From positions 1 to 64,000 of the forward strand of contig CAZAYP010000025.1 of assembly GCA_964489425.1 (NCBI GenBank): a stretch of 64,000 nucleotides of DNA. Reading direction: 5' to 3'. How positions within the stretch are numbered: the first letter of the stretch is position 1; each line of letters begins with the position of its first letter. A program made the position numbers and the translations under genes. The DNA comes from CAZAYP01 sp964489425 [NCBI: uncultured Verrucomicrobiota bacterium]. Its GTDB lineage: Bacteria; Verrucomicrobiota; Kiritimatiellia; RZYC01. Below the pieces are notes generated by a model that worked only from the letters and a program-made list of their open reading frames with translations, did no database searches and was not told the origin of the DNA. Positions 39,476-47,902 of this stretch are shown one piece after another.

Positions 39476-40296
39476 GAAGTCCGCTTGGTGAGGATATCTT
39501 CCAGCTCCTTGATCACAAGGATCATGGACGGATACCGCTCCTCCGGCAGCAGCGCAAGACATTTGCGGATGATCAGCTCCAGCCGCGGCGGGGCCTGCAC
39601 CTTGAACATGCTCATGGGGTTCGGCGTGATCCCCGGCAAGGTCTGGGTGGGAACGCGCGGATCCGCCTTCTTGCCCTCAAAGGGTTTGTGGTAGCAGAGC
39701 ATCTCGTAGCCCGTCACCCCGAAGCTGAAAATATCCGCGCGCTCATCCGCCTGGTGGCGGAGGAACAACTCCGGGGCAATATAGGCCGGGGTGCCCGACG
39801 GCTCCTTGTCCTTGATCCGCACGGGCTTGTTTCCGTATTCCAGCGCCAGGTCAAAGTCGATCAGGATCACCCGCCCGTCCTCGGTCAGCAGGTGGTTTTC
39901 CGGCTTGAAGTCCAGGTGCAGGATGCCCTGGTTGTGCACGTAGCTCAGCGTGGCCGCCATCTGGCGCAACAGCGACAACTGGTTCATCGTCAGCAGCGGC
40001 GCGCGGTGCAGGATGGCTTCGCGGAGGTTCCCGGCCTCGATGTACTCCTGCACCGTGAACGGCATCCGGTTCATCTCGCCGGCGGTCACGAGCTTGACGA
40101 TGTTGGGGTGGTCCATCCGCGCCAGGATCTCCGCGTTGCGCAGGAAATTGGCGCGCAGGCGCCGATCGCGGGCGTACCGCTCCTTCAGGATACGCAACAC
40201 CACCCGTTCGCGGTTCGGAGCCAGCGCCACGAAGATGTCCATCATGCCGCCGCCCGAAATTTCCCTCACAATCGCAAAGTCGCCAAAAGATCGCAT
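39472..40296 (-). CDS. Atypical serine/threonine protein kinase
   Basis: 274 residues, kinase domain only, no membrane segment. The glycine loop is ISGGGMMDIFVA. The usual VAIK lysine position reads V-V-L-R35, the catalytic loop is H127-L-D129-FKPEN134, and DFG is D147-F-D149. The catalytic Asp, Asn and metal Asp are retained, and the APE motif (AYIAPE) and DIFSFGVTGYEM are present. It is either a kinase that uses another lysine (K38 is nearby) or a weakly active one. It is translationally coupled to an L,D-transpeptidase, so a cell-wall control role is plausible (inference). Confidence 0.85.
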   Translation of the reverse strand: MRSFGDFAIVREISGGGMMDIFVALAPNRERVVLRILKERYARDRRLRANFLRNAEILARMDHPNIVKLVTAGEMNRMPFTVQEYIEAGNLREAILHRAPLLTMNQLSLLRQMAATLSYVHNQGILHLDFKPENHLLTEDGRVILIDFDLALEYGNKPVRIKDKEPSGTPAYIAPELFLRHQADERADIFSFGVTGYEMLCYHKPFEGKKADPRVPTQTLPGITPNPMSMFKVQAPPRLELIIRKCLALLPEERYPSMILVIKELEDILTKRTS

Positions 40297-40539
40297 GCCC
40301 GCATAATAGCCCAGCCCGTCGGCCTTGCGAATAAAAAATCGATGTTTTTAGACCGTGCCCGCCGCGCGCCGCCCAGCGCGGACATTTGCCCTTTACATGG
40401 CCCGCGACATGCGATATCTCATTCCCGGCCGCCGCGTTTTCGGCCGTGGGTCCAACCCGGTCCGCGGGCCGGTGGCCGGCAGGGAACCGCGAGTGTGGCC
40501 CGGCGGCCCTCGGCGGCGCATGGAAGACAGCCGGGCCAT

Positions 40540-40614
40540 GCCAGCTTAGCTCAATGGTAGAGCAGCTGATTTGTAATCAGCAGGTCATCGGTTCAAGTCC
40601 GATAGCTGGCTCCA
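40540..40614 (+). tRNA. tRNA-Thr(TGT)
   Basis: A 75-nt tRNA. Acceptor GCCAGCT (40540-40546) pairs with AGCTGGC (40604-40610), then T and encoded CCA. The D arm has GCTCAATGGTAGAGC. The anticodon stem GCTGA/TCAGC (40565-40569, 40577-40581) encloses loop TTTGTAA with anticodon TGT at 40572-40574. The T arm has GGTTCAAGTCC. It marks the left edge of the accessory island. Confidence 0.97.
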
Positions 40615-40948
40615 CTTTATCGTCCGCAAAATACGCATTTTAGCCTTATTTTATGCGGGTTTGATGTAGATCGGCCGGTCTGTAACTGTCCGTAACTGTC
40701 CCGACCTGTCTTGTCCGTTTGGAGGCTCGAAAGGGGCACAAAAGGGGCACAATGAAAAAACGGGGGGCCCCGCCAGACCCTGCGACAAACTCGACATTCT
40801 CGACATTCCTGCGCCGACGGCGGGGTTCCCGACGGGAATGCGCTGGAGACGGACCGCGCATTCCCATCGCCCTCTCCAGGCGGTCTCGCGCCCAAAACAA
40901 CTTGACCCATTGCTTGACCAACGCTTGACCCACTGGTAGTATGCCGCC
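40615..40948. other. Repeat-containing non-coding stretch after tRNA-Thr
   Basis: No gene identified. It holds a near-tandem pair of TGTAACTGTCCG-type units (about 40681-40702) and a tandem pair of AAAGGGGCACA units (about 40730-40751). I see no copy of the tRNA 3' end and no integrase, so an att site cannot be claimed. Confidence 0.55.
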
Positions 40949-41953
40949 ATGAGTTATCAACCCATTTTCCAGGTCTCGCCGGCGCTCCTCGGCCGGGTCG
41001 AGGCCATCGCCGCCTTGCGCGAACGAATCCGGGGCGCGACCGTGCAGGTGGCCTGGATTCCGTCCCTGCAAAAAGACTCGCGGGCGCGCAACGCCCACTC
41101 GTCGACCGCCATCGAGGGCAATCCCCTCACTCTGGCACAGGTGCGGGCGCTTGAAGCGAACCAGGAAGTGTCGCCGTTGCCAGACCGGGCGCGCCGCGAG
41201 GTGCTCAACTATTTCGCCGCCCTCCGGCACATAGAGCAGAACGCCGCCAGGACAAAACTGACCCACGAAGACCTGTTCCGCCTGCACGCCATCATGGCCG
41301 GCCAGGTGATGGACCAGGGCGAGGCCGGCGCCTACCGGAAAATCCGCGTGCGCGTCGGGCCGCATGTCCCGCCGCCACCGGACAGGGTCTCGGGCCTGAT
41401 GTTCGAACTGCTGGAATGGTGGAACAACGAGGCGCCGGCGTTATCGCCGGTATTGAGCTCCGCGATCGTGCATTACCGCTTCGAGGATATTCACCCGTTT
41501 GCGGACGGCAATGGCCGCACCGGCCGGGCCCTGGCCTTGTGGGAGTTGTACCGGCGCGGGTTCGACACCCACCATATCTTTTCCGTGGATGAATACTACT
41601 GGGAGGACCGCCCCCGCTATTACGCCGCATTGCAGCAGGTGCGGGTCAATGGCGACGACCTTACTTACTGGCTGGAATACAGCGCGGAAGGTCTGCAGCA
41701 GACGCTGGAACGGGTCTGGACGCGCATCCAGCAGCTATGTGCCTCCAAAAGCCCCGCCAAGCTGGTGCTGCGCCCGAAGCAGGAACAGTTGCTCAACCTG
41801 CTGCGCGTTCGCGGGGCGCTCAGCCCGCGGGAAATCCGGGAGGGGCTGGGCGTGTCCAAACAGGGGGCCATGGACGCGTTGAACCCGCTCATCGCCGCCG
41901 GGTTGATCGAGCGGGTGGGTACCTTGAAGAACGGCCGGTATCTATTGAAATGA
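40949..41953 (+). CDS. Fic domain protein with N-terminal inhibitory motif and C-terminal winged helix
   Basis: 334 residues. The Fic active site is HPFADGNGRTGR, matching HxFx(D/E)GNGRxxR, so it should be an active AMP-transferring (or related) enzyme. An N-terminal SSTAIEGN fits the (S/T)xxxE(G/N) inhibitory helix of class II Fic proteins, whose Glu blocks ATP. The C-terminal part (about 265-334; LSPREIREGLGVSKQGAMDAL) looks like a winged helix. It is a self-inhibited regulator of an unknown target, in the island next to tRNA-Thr. Confidence 0.92.
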   Translation: MSYQPIFQVSPALLGRVEAIAALRERIRGATVQVAWIPSLQKDSRARNAHSSTAIEGNPLTLAQVRALEANQEVSPLPDRARREVLNYFAALRHIEQNAARTKLTHEDLFRLHAIMAGQVMDQGEAGAYRKIRVRVGPHVPPPPDRVSGLMFELLEWWNNEAPALSPVLSSAIVHYRFEDIHPFADGNGRTGRALALWELYRRGFDTHHIFSVDEYYWEDRPRYYAALQQVRVNGDDLTYWLEYSAEGLQQTLERVWTRIQQLCASKSPAKLVLRPKQEQLLNLLRVRGALSPREIREGLGVSKQGAMDALNPLIAAGLIERVGTLKNGRYLLK

Positions 41954-42750
41954 CTGTCCCGTTTCAATAACGGGGGAAAAGGCATATTTTCAACGCAAAA
42001 TGTTGGGCAAGCCCTCATCATTTCCGCCTTGGCCCGGCATCGTGGCCCCTTCCTTTCGCAGGTTGGTAAACAGCCGCCATGCGGATCGATCGTCTGCCGC
42101 GCTCAGCGGTCCGGGCGCGGGCGGTTTTCAAGGGGATGGGGCCGACCGCGCGTCCTTTTGCGGGGAGGTTGGCGGGAACCTTGGGTTAAGCGGCGGCGTG
42201 CCTGGCGGGCCACCCGAAGGGCGGCGGGGAAAACAGCGCCAGGAAAGAGGCGGCCAACTCCTTGGCAGCCTCGCGCTGTTTTCCATTGAGCCGCCGGGTG
42301 TTGTCCCCCTGCGGGTTGCCCCCTTGGGTGTGGTCCTTGTCGAAAGGGGGAATCCGGCAAAGGGGATTCCCAAGGGGGAAAACTGAAGGGGGAAAACGCT
42401 TGGCCCACCAGCCGCCGCCGCGCCTGCCCGCCGAAGCGTCCGCGCGCAGGCGGGCCCTGCGAGCAACCAGCGGGAGCGCGACGAATGGGAATGACGGACC
42501 GCCATGTTCTCGGGTCCGGTGTCTTGGAAGAGGCGCGAGCACGGCACCAACTTCATAGACGCCTCGCTATCCAACTTGATCAGCGCCTGTTGCGTTGATA
42601 GTCTGCGAAAAAGTCGGTCATGGCCGGTTCAACGACCCGACTGACCGTACGGGAATGGCGGGGACCTTGCGGAAGAGGACAACATACGATCTGGTCATGG
42701 TGGCAGCGATAGCCCGCCACAATGTTCGTTGTTCACCGGACGCGTCGGTC
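41954..42750. other. Non-coding or degraded stretch
   Basis: About 800 bp without a convincing gene. Several overlapping short frames are low-complexity (Pro/Arg/Gly). The part around 42340-42400 has G-rich near-repeats (AAGGGGGAA-like units). It might be worn-down mobile DNA; I cannot match it to anything. Confidence 0.5.
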
Positions 42751-42884
42751 GAGGCATATCAATCCCCATCCGGATCGCCCGATATGCGGCATTCCCGCGT
42801 CGTAACACCCCTGTTTTCAACTCACGGCTTGAGGCATATCATCCCCAGCCCGGATTTGCCAGGCTGATATATTTGAGGCATATT
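42751..42884. repeat. Three direct repeats GAGGCATAT upstream of the unknown cassette
   Basis: GAGGCATAT(C/T) occurs at 42751, 42831 and 42875. The first two copies extend over about 28 nt: the next block, ATCCCCATCCGGAT, recurs as ATCCCCAGCCCGGAT. Spacing is 80 and 44 nt. They lie just before the ATG at 42908, so they could bind a regulator or mark an insertion boundary. Confidence 0.65.
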
Positions 42885-42907
42885 ACCTGTTGGAGCACGA
42901 GAGAAAT

Positions 42908-43339
42908 ATGAATTCGGAAACATGGGGAATGGTGGGCTTGCTCGGCGGCTGCGGGTTGGCACTGCTCTTCCTGTTCTCGTTCATAAGGATTGCGGTGAAA
43001 GCTGTTCTTCAGCGAAATCCCCGTCGGTTTCTTGTCGTCTTCATCGCCGTCCCCTTATTGCTCGGCGTCACGGACTTCACAATTGCACTCAAGACAGGGC
43101 ATCCAGTCTTGTCGTTGCCGATGGGGATGCTCGGGGACGGGGGTTCTCATGTGACCGTCGGATGGGGCTACACGATCTTGGAATGGCACCAAATGTTCAC
43201 CCATCCCAATCTCGGGAATGACATAGCCGGATACAAGGTCGGTCCAAAACTGACTTTCTGGTTTCTTCTGGGATTGGAATCGTCGGAGTTCGAGGCAACA
43301 CAGATTGAGGCTCCAACAACCGCAGGCAGGGTACGCTGA
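42908..43339 (+). CDS. Small membrane protein of unknown function
   Basis: 143 residues with two clear membrane helices (about 8-28 and 38-58), then a soluble part rich in Gly, His and aromatic residues (WGYTILEWHQMFTHP). The ATG at 42908 follows GAGAGAA; an in-frame GTG at 42890 is less likely. Base composition is clearly lower in GC than the rest of the window. It heads a same-strand run of three small genes (gaps of 38 and 3 nt) that look like one transcript. No family recognised. Confidence 0.7.
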   Translation: MNSETWGMVGLLGGCGLALLFLFSFIRIAVKAVLQRNPRRFLVVFIAVPLLLGVTDFTIALKTGHPVLSLPMGMLGDGGSHVTVGWGYTILEWHQMFTHPNLGNDIAGYKVGPKLTFWFLLGLESSEFEATQIEAPTTAGRVR

Positions 43340-43377
43340 CGCGCCCCTGCTGCGGGGCGTTCTCCAAGAGATATAAA

Positions 43378-43836
43378 ATGAAGTCGTCATTGCTAATAAC
43401 CTCGGTCATCCTGTTGGCTACGCAACAGGCTGCAGCTACATCCTTCTTTAGGATCTTCATCACGCAGCAAGGCACAAACACCGTGTTTAGGATACTAGAC
43501 ACCCCTGTCACGATCGAAAAGATTCAGGAATTTACCGCTAAAGTCGGAGCCATCGACAATGACCAGACCATTATGGTCAATGTTGATGCCCGCACCCCCG
43601 CCGAATCCTTATTGACGGTGCTAAAACTGATTAAGGATGCCGGTTTGAAGCGGGTTATCATACTCCCATGGCCAGTATGCAGCCGCTTTGACATGCTTAG
43701 CGTGCAGATCAGGCCCAAAACAAATGAGTTTATTGAGAATTACTACGGACAACCCGATCCTCTAGGCGACAGCCTTGAACTTCTGCAGAAAAAAAATGAA
43801 ACGCCAAACCCTCGGGTAACGTTCGGTCAAGAGTAA
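43378..43836 (+). CDS. Exported protein with ExbD/TolR-like periplasmic pattern
   Basis: 152 residues with a signal peptide (MKSSLLITSVILLATQQAAA). The segment IEKIQEFTAKVG, then TIMVNVDARTPAESLLTVL and IKDAGLKRVIIL follows the pattern of the ExbD/TolR periplasmic domain, but the family's usual N-terminal cytoplasmic piece is missing. The tail (about 105-152) is unlike ExbD. Assignment is by pattern only. Middle gene of the three-gene low-GC cassette. Confidence 0.6.
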   Translation: MKSSLLITSVILLATQQAAATSFFRIFITQQGTNTVFRILDTPVTIEKIQEFTAKVGAIDNDQTIMVNVDARTPAESLLTVLKLIKDAGLKRVIILPWPVCSRFDMLSVQIRPKTNEFIENYYGQPDPLGDSLELLQKKNETPNPRVTFGQE

Positions 43837-43839
43837 TAC

Positions 43840-44217
43840 ATGAAACCGGGCAAGGTAGAACTGTTCAAGTGGTCCACGATAGGGGCGTATTGTCTCTTGC
43901 TGATCGTCGTAGCCATCTTGGGGGATGCCGCAACCCAGACTTTGCACCGCAAACTGGGAACAGAGTCCTCCAAGGGCTTGCCTGGGGGCACGGCATTCGT
44001 GGTCCAGACCCAATGGGTGCAAGTTTGCATCTTGGCTGTCGTTCTCGGCGTCGCGATTCTTTGCAAGAAATACAAGTGTTCTCAGCCGACGATGATGGGC
44101 GTCAACGTGATGACGTTTCTGTTGCTCGCAGTGCTTATTGCGGAGTGGCTTCTTGCATGGTTTCTTACTACCCCGTTCTGTGACGCCTTTGCAGTGGAAG
44201 TGATGGGACAGGACTAG
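43840..44217 (+). CDS. Small three-helix membrane protein of unknown function
   Basis: 125 residues with three hydrophobic helices (about 10-30, 60-80 and 90-112). The loop between helices 1 and 2 is polar (ESSKGLPGGTA). The ATG at 43840 is 3 nt after the previous stop, which indicates coupled translation. Low GC as in the two upstream genes. No family recognised. Confidence 0.7.
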   Translation: MKPGKVELFKWSTIGAYCLLLIVVAILGDAATQTLHRKLGTESSKGLPGGTAFVVQTQWVQVCILAVVLGVAILCKKYKCSQPTMMGVNVMTFLLLAVLIAEWLLAWFLTTPFCDAFAVEVMGQD

Positions 44218-44230
44218 CGGCCCTCGAATA

Positions 44231-44276
44231 GGATCCCAGTGACTGACTGAGGGAAGCTCAGCCAGTCAACGGGTCC
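44231..44276. terminator. Long hairpin after the three-gene cassette
   Basis: TGACTGACTGAG / CTCAGCCAGTCA (44240-44251 and 44257-44268) pair over 12 bp with one mismatch; GGATCCC / GGGTCC outside it can extend the stem. No T-run follows. It probably ends the cassette transcript, or is a structured mobile-element end. Confidence 0.5.
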
Positions 44277-44432
44277 TACACTACATCAACTCCTTCCGCT
44301 CCCTTGTCAACCACCCCACTCCAGCCCTACTTCACCCACTCTAGCAGCCACTGCCAACGTGGCATCGTCCGGTATCTTGACCACTGGGGTGTTCAGACCG
44401 GATGATGAACGTGCTGTGGCCGCGACGCGCGC

Positions 44433-44669
44433 TCAAAAGCGATCCGGTTCTTCCGGTTCGCGGTCGGGGACCTGGGCCAGGGCGGCGTCGAACTTGGCGC
44501 GGCTGGCGCGGGCCGCCCGCTGGGCAAGGTAGTCTTCAGTTTCCAAAGCGGAGATTTTCTCCGCCACAGCGGTCGCGACGAACTGGTTGATGGACACATG
44601 GTCGCGCTTGGATAGCACGCGGGCCCGGTCGTGCAGCGAATCCGGCAGTCTTAGGCTGATGGCGCTCAT
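44433..44669 (-). CDS. Ribbon-helix-helix antitoxin
   Basis: 78 residues. The N-terminal MSAISLRLPDSLHDRARVLS is a CopG/Arc-type beta strand and helix, followed by HVSINQFVATAVAEKI; the rest (about 45-78) is a charged tail expected to wrap the toxin. It is the second gene of a PIN toxin-antitoxin pair; its ATG overlaps the toxin stop by 4 nt. Usually the antitoxin gene comes first in such pairs. Confidence 0.85.
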   Translation of the reverse strand: MSAISLRLPDSLHDRARVLSKRDHVSINQFVATAVAEKISALETEDYLAQRAARASRAKFDAALAQVPDREPEEPDRF

Positions 44670-45097
44670 TTCAACTCTCCTATTTTCTCCAGAAACTCTT
44701 TCGGGGTTAGCAGGTCTATTCCGAATGACCCGGCATCCGTAAAGTCCTTCTTGTTGTAGGTCACGATACAGTCGCACTGGCCGGCGACCGCGACCTCGAG
44801 AACCATGTCGTCCTTTGGATCCCGCTCGCGCGGCCGCCACAGGAAGTGAATCTTGTGCCGTTGTCCGGCCGCGCACAGGTAGTCCAGGATATCGGACACC
44901 TGCGACCATGACGGCTTGTTTTGCCACCGGCCGCCCTTGGCGACCTGCTCATACTCCAGAACAAGGGGCACGGAAAGGTTGATGTCGAACTTGCCCGTGC
45001 CGACCAGGGAAAGCAGGGCAAACGCCGGACCGCGCCTGGACCGCAGGGCGCAGACCAGCACGTTGGAGTCCATCACAATCTGGTACCGCTTGCTCAT
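44666..45097 (-). CDS. PIN domain toxin (VapC-like ribonuclease)
   Basis: 143 residues. The N-terminal VMDSNVLVCALRS gives the first catalytic Asp; LEYEQVAKGG supplies an acidic residue; PRERDPKDDMVLEVAVAG contributes the central Asp pair, and CDCIVTYNKKDF the last Asp. All PIN acidic positions look present, so it should be an active metal-dependent RNase. LLTPKEFLEKI at the end is typical for this PIN branch. It precedes and overlaps the antitoxin gene. Confidence 0.9.
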   Translation of the reverse strand: MSKRYQIVMDSNVLVCALRSRRGPAFALLSLVGTGKFDINLSVPLVLEYEQVAKGGRWQNKPSWSQVSDILDYLCAAGQRHKIHFLWRPRERDPKDDMVLEVAVAGQCDCIVTYNKKDFTDAGSFGIDLLTPKEFLEKIGELK

Positions 45098-45214
45098 GTT
45101 GGTATCATAGGTGATACGGCCTTGGATGTCAACAGCTTGATGGTTTCCGCGTGAATACGAATTCGGCTGGGATTATTCAGGAGGGGCTCATAGTAAAAGC
45201 TGGGTGCCAGATCA

Positions 45215-47494
45215 TTACTTGGGGTAGAGCATGAAAAGTTCGTGAGCCGGGGCGGCTTTTGCCCTGGCGGGCGCGGTGAAGGCACGCACCCAGCCGCGAA
45301 GCGCGAGTTCGGCGAGGGCAGCCCAGGCGGCGGTGGTGGTTTCAACCCCGGCCCAGCGGTATCGGGCCACATCGCGCGGCTTGACAGCCTCGATGGAGCC
45401 CAGGCCTTCCCGTTCGCGCTTGGCGGCCAGCTTGGCCCGGTTGGCGTCCAGGCAAGGCCACAGCAGGCGGGCAGCGTTCCGTTCATCGCTGTCGCCCATG
45501 AATGCTGCCGCGCGCTTGATATGCGCTTTGAGGACTTCGCCAAGGGCCAGGGCGCGCCGCATGGCATCCGGGGTCAGGGTGCGGGTAATGTCCGACTTCT
45601 CGGCAGCGGTTTCAAACAGGTGGAACGCCAGCGCAATGCGGGCGCTATGCTCGGGCAGCTTGTTCAGGCAGCCGGCCAGGAGGGGTGGCGCAGCCATGGC
45701 CTCGCGCTTGGTCTGGTCATGGAATGTCTTCCAGTACCCGAAAGCGCGATGGTCCATGCAGACGTTGTGCGGGCAAGCCTGCTGGTTTTCATCCAGGGCA
45801 GGGCCCAGGTCGAGTAACCGGGTCATGATGGTGTTGTAGGCCTCCAATATACGTGGCTCGATGGAGTCGACCGGATACTCGCCAGAACCTGGCTTGTCGG
45901 GCAGGACATAGATCCACCGCGCCAGGAATCCGCTCTCGCGCAGTTCCATTGAGTGACCCATGGTCTGGAGGCTGTCACGCTGGGTTGCCAGGAACGCGGA
46001 GAGCACCGGCTCGCAGATTTCGAAGGGAGGCTTGTCGGCGGCATTCCGGTCGTAGCGCAGGTAGTCGCCGCCATGACCCGCCAGCCACACCTGGATGTCG
46101 GCTCCCTGCTGGAGGTACTTGCCCTTGGCGATGGCCAGCACGGCGCGAGCCTCGCTGCTGAAAATGCCGAGGTATTCTCCGTTGTGGGCCATGATGCGGG
46201 CCATGGCCTCGGAGGTGCAGTCGTTGGCGATCAAGACCGGTTGGCAGGGCTTGTTATGTTCCACGGCCTGGTGCTTGCCGATTTCGGCGGAGAGCTGGAC
46301 AAGGTTACCATCCCCGCGGGCGATGCACTTTTCGAGGCGGATGATTTCCGCCTTCGCGGCAGTCCAGGCCGCAGCCCACTGGCGCATCTCGACCGAATGC
46401 TTTTCCCGCATGGCCCGTTGCCACTGCAGCAGGGAGCGCTGGATAACACGGGCGACTGGCGTTTTCGTGCCTGCGACCGGCAGCGCGGCCAGCCCGTACA
46501 CGTTGGCGAACTGGTGGTGGTCACGCTTGATTTCGATTCGGGCAACCTTGCGGCAGGCGATTGAGACGGCACAGAGCAGGCCAAGGCCCGGCAGCTCGTC
46601 GCTGACATTCATGGTGGCGGCAATGGCCTTGCCCAGGTCGGCCAGGGGCGCCGGAAAGCTCTCCCACGGCCAGGGCGGGCACGGGTCAGACGTGCCGCCC
46701 AGGGGCAATGGTTCGGGCCACGGTTCGGTCGCGGCCTGGGCGGTATTGCGGATGGATTCGGCCTGCCGGTTGACGCATTCTTTGCCGTAGAAGGCTGGGC
46801 CGTTCTGCCCGACAGCAGGAGTGCGTGGCGCGGCCTTGAATGCGCTTGCAACGGTTGTGGCCAGTTCCTTTTCATCGAACGGCGGGGTGCACCGCCCGGC
46901 AAAGCCACGCAGGAGTTCCAGCGTGGCCGCCTCGGTGTGGCCTTCGTCGCGGAGTTGGGTGGCGCAGAAGAAAGCGGTTTGGTTGCGGGCGCCTTCAACC
47001 GCGCCGGCGTCAATATGGGCCTGGACGGACGGCGGTATGCCCGGCGCCTTGCCGGCAGGTTGGGAGGTGACATGGCTGACAAACGGGGCGGCCTGAATGG
47101 GCAAGCCTGGGGCGTATGGTTCCGGGGTGTATTCGACGCGCCACGGCAAGGGGACGGCCTCGTTGGTAACGGTATAGCGGCCGCCGGTATAATGGACCGA
47201 GGGCGGTGCCACAACCTGGCCGCCAACGCTCTTCAAGTCGCCCCAGCCGGTGGCGGCCTTGGTTAACTGCCGGGGCGGTTCCTGCCCAGGCCCAAGGGCA
47301 AAATACAAATGGCACCGGCCGGGTTCGGCGTTATCCCTGGCGACCGTGTAGGTGTGCACGGCTTCGGGGAGGGCTGCTGCCCAGGGGTAAAAGGCTTCGG
47401 GCGTGTCGAAATCGAGAACGACCAAGCGCGAAGGCCCGCAGGCAATGCCCAGGTTGCGGATCTCCCCGTCGGGCCAGAAGCGGTCTACTTCCAA
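45215..47494 (-). CDS. Prim-pol plus DUF3987 replication protein, N-terminus shortened
   Basis: About 759 residues from TTG 47494. The N-terminal part (about 1-120) is a bifunctional primase/polymerase fold: GEIRNLGIACGPSRLVVLDFD (first acidic motif), a His-containing GRCHLYFAL and a PPSVHYTGGRY block. A primase-C-like segment with EGARNQTAFF and a DUF3987 (helicase-like) domain follow, with GLGLLCAVSIACRK. The frame is open only to about 47551, where a TAG stops it. The stretch before TTG still reads like prim-pol (GKAPILKNWQAHETKPL), but no ATG or GTG exists there, so the first 30-40 residues of a normal prim-pol are lost. Likely a phage-satellite or plasmid-type replication gene. Confidence 0.8.
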   Translation of the reverse strand: MEVDRFWPDGEIRNLGIACGPSRLVVLDFDTPEAFYPWAAALPEAVHTYTVARDNAEPGRCHLYFALGPGQEPPRQLTKAATGWGDLKSVGGQVVAPPSVHYTGGRYTVTNEAVPLPWRVEYTPEPYAPGLPIQAAPFVSHVTSQPAGKAPGIPPSVQAHIDAGAVEGARNQTAFFCATQLRDEGHTEAATLELLRGFAGRCTPPFDEKELATTVASAFKAAPRTPAVGQNGPAFYGKECVNRQAESIRNTAQAATEPWPEPLPLGGTSDPCPPWPWESFPAPLADLGKAIAATMNVSDELPGLGLLCAVSIACRKVARIEIKRDHHQFANVYGLAALPVAGTKTPVARVIQRSLLQWQRAMREKHSVEMRQWAAAWTAAKAEIIRLEKCIARGDGNLVQLSAEIGKHQAVEHNKPCQPVLIANDCTSEAMARIMAHNGEYLGIFSSEARAVLAIAKGKYLQQGADIQVWLAGHGGDYLRYDRNAADKPPFEICEPVLSAFLATQRDSLQTMGHSMELRESGFLARWIYVLPDKPGSGEYPVDSIEPRILEAYNTIMTRLLDLGPALDENQQACPHNVCMDHRAFGYWKTFHDQTKREAMAAPPLLAGCLNKLPEHSARIALAFHLFETAAEKSDITRTLTPDAMRRALALGEVLKAHIKRAAAFMGDSDERNAARLLWPCLDANRAKLAAKREREGLGSIEAVKPRDVARYRWAGVETTTAAWAALAELALRGWVRAFTAPARAKAAPAHELFMLYPK

Positions 47495-47542
47495 TGGCTT
47501 CGTTTCATGGGCCTGCCAATTTTTCAGTATCGGCGCTTTTCC

Positions 47543-47902
47543 ATGGATAACCTATTGTCTAAAAAAGCGTTGCTTGAGTTCCTTGGCGTTTCCGACCGCC
47601 AGTTGCGGCGGCTGATTGCCGCGAAAAAATTGCGGCCGGCGACAAAGAGGGGCCGCCAGCCACTTTTCCGCGCGGACGACGCCATGCGGCTTCTGCCGGT
47701 TTCGGATTATGAGCTCTGGCAGGTGCTGGCCCTGGTGCGCGCGGTGTTCCGATTGAAAGCCGGTGAAGCCGGCATGGCGCAGAAGCACATGGCCTATCAG
47801 CCGCAATTCGGACAGTGTTTCAGCGAGTGGCTATCCGAGAAAGAGCAGATGAACTACGAAACACGCGAATTACGCGAATGCATCCCGTTGACTCTCTGCT
47901 AA
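47543..47902 (+). CDS. Small helix-turn-helix DNA-binding protein (AlpA/excisionase-like)
   Basis: 119 residues starting at ATG 47543. The N-terminal MDNLLSKKALLEFLGVSDRQLRR then LIAAKKLRP is a MerR/excisionase-type helix-turn-helix. Its promoter overlaps the start of the divergent prim-pol gene. The last 17 residues or so (MNYETRELRE...) are encoded by an inverted-repeat element that begins at 47852, so the natural C-terminus has been replaced. It may be a satellite-element regulator. Confidence 0.75.
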   Translation: MDNLLSKKALLEFLGVSDRQLRRLIAAKKLRPATKRGRQPLFRADDAMRLLPVSDYELWQVLALVRAVFRLKAGEAGMAQKHMAYQPQFGQCFSEWLSEKEQMNYETRELRECIPLTLC

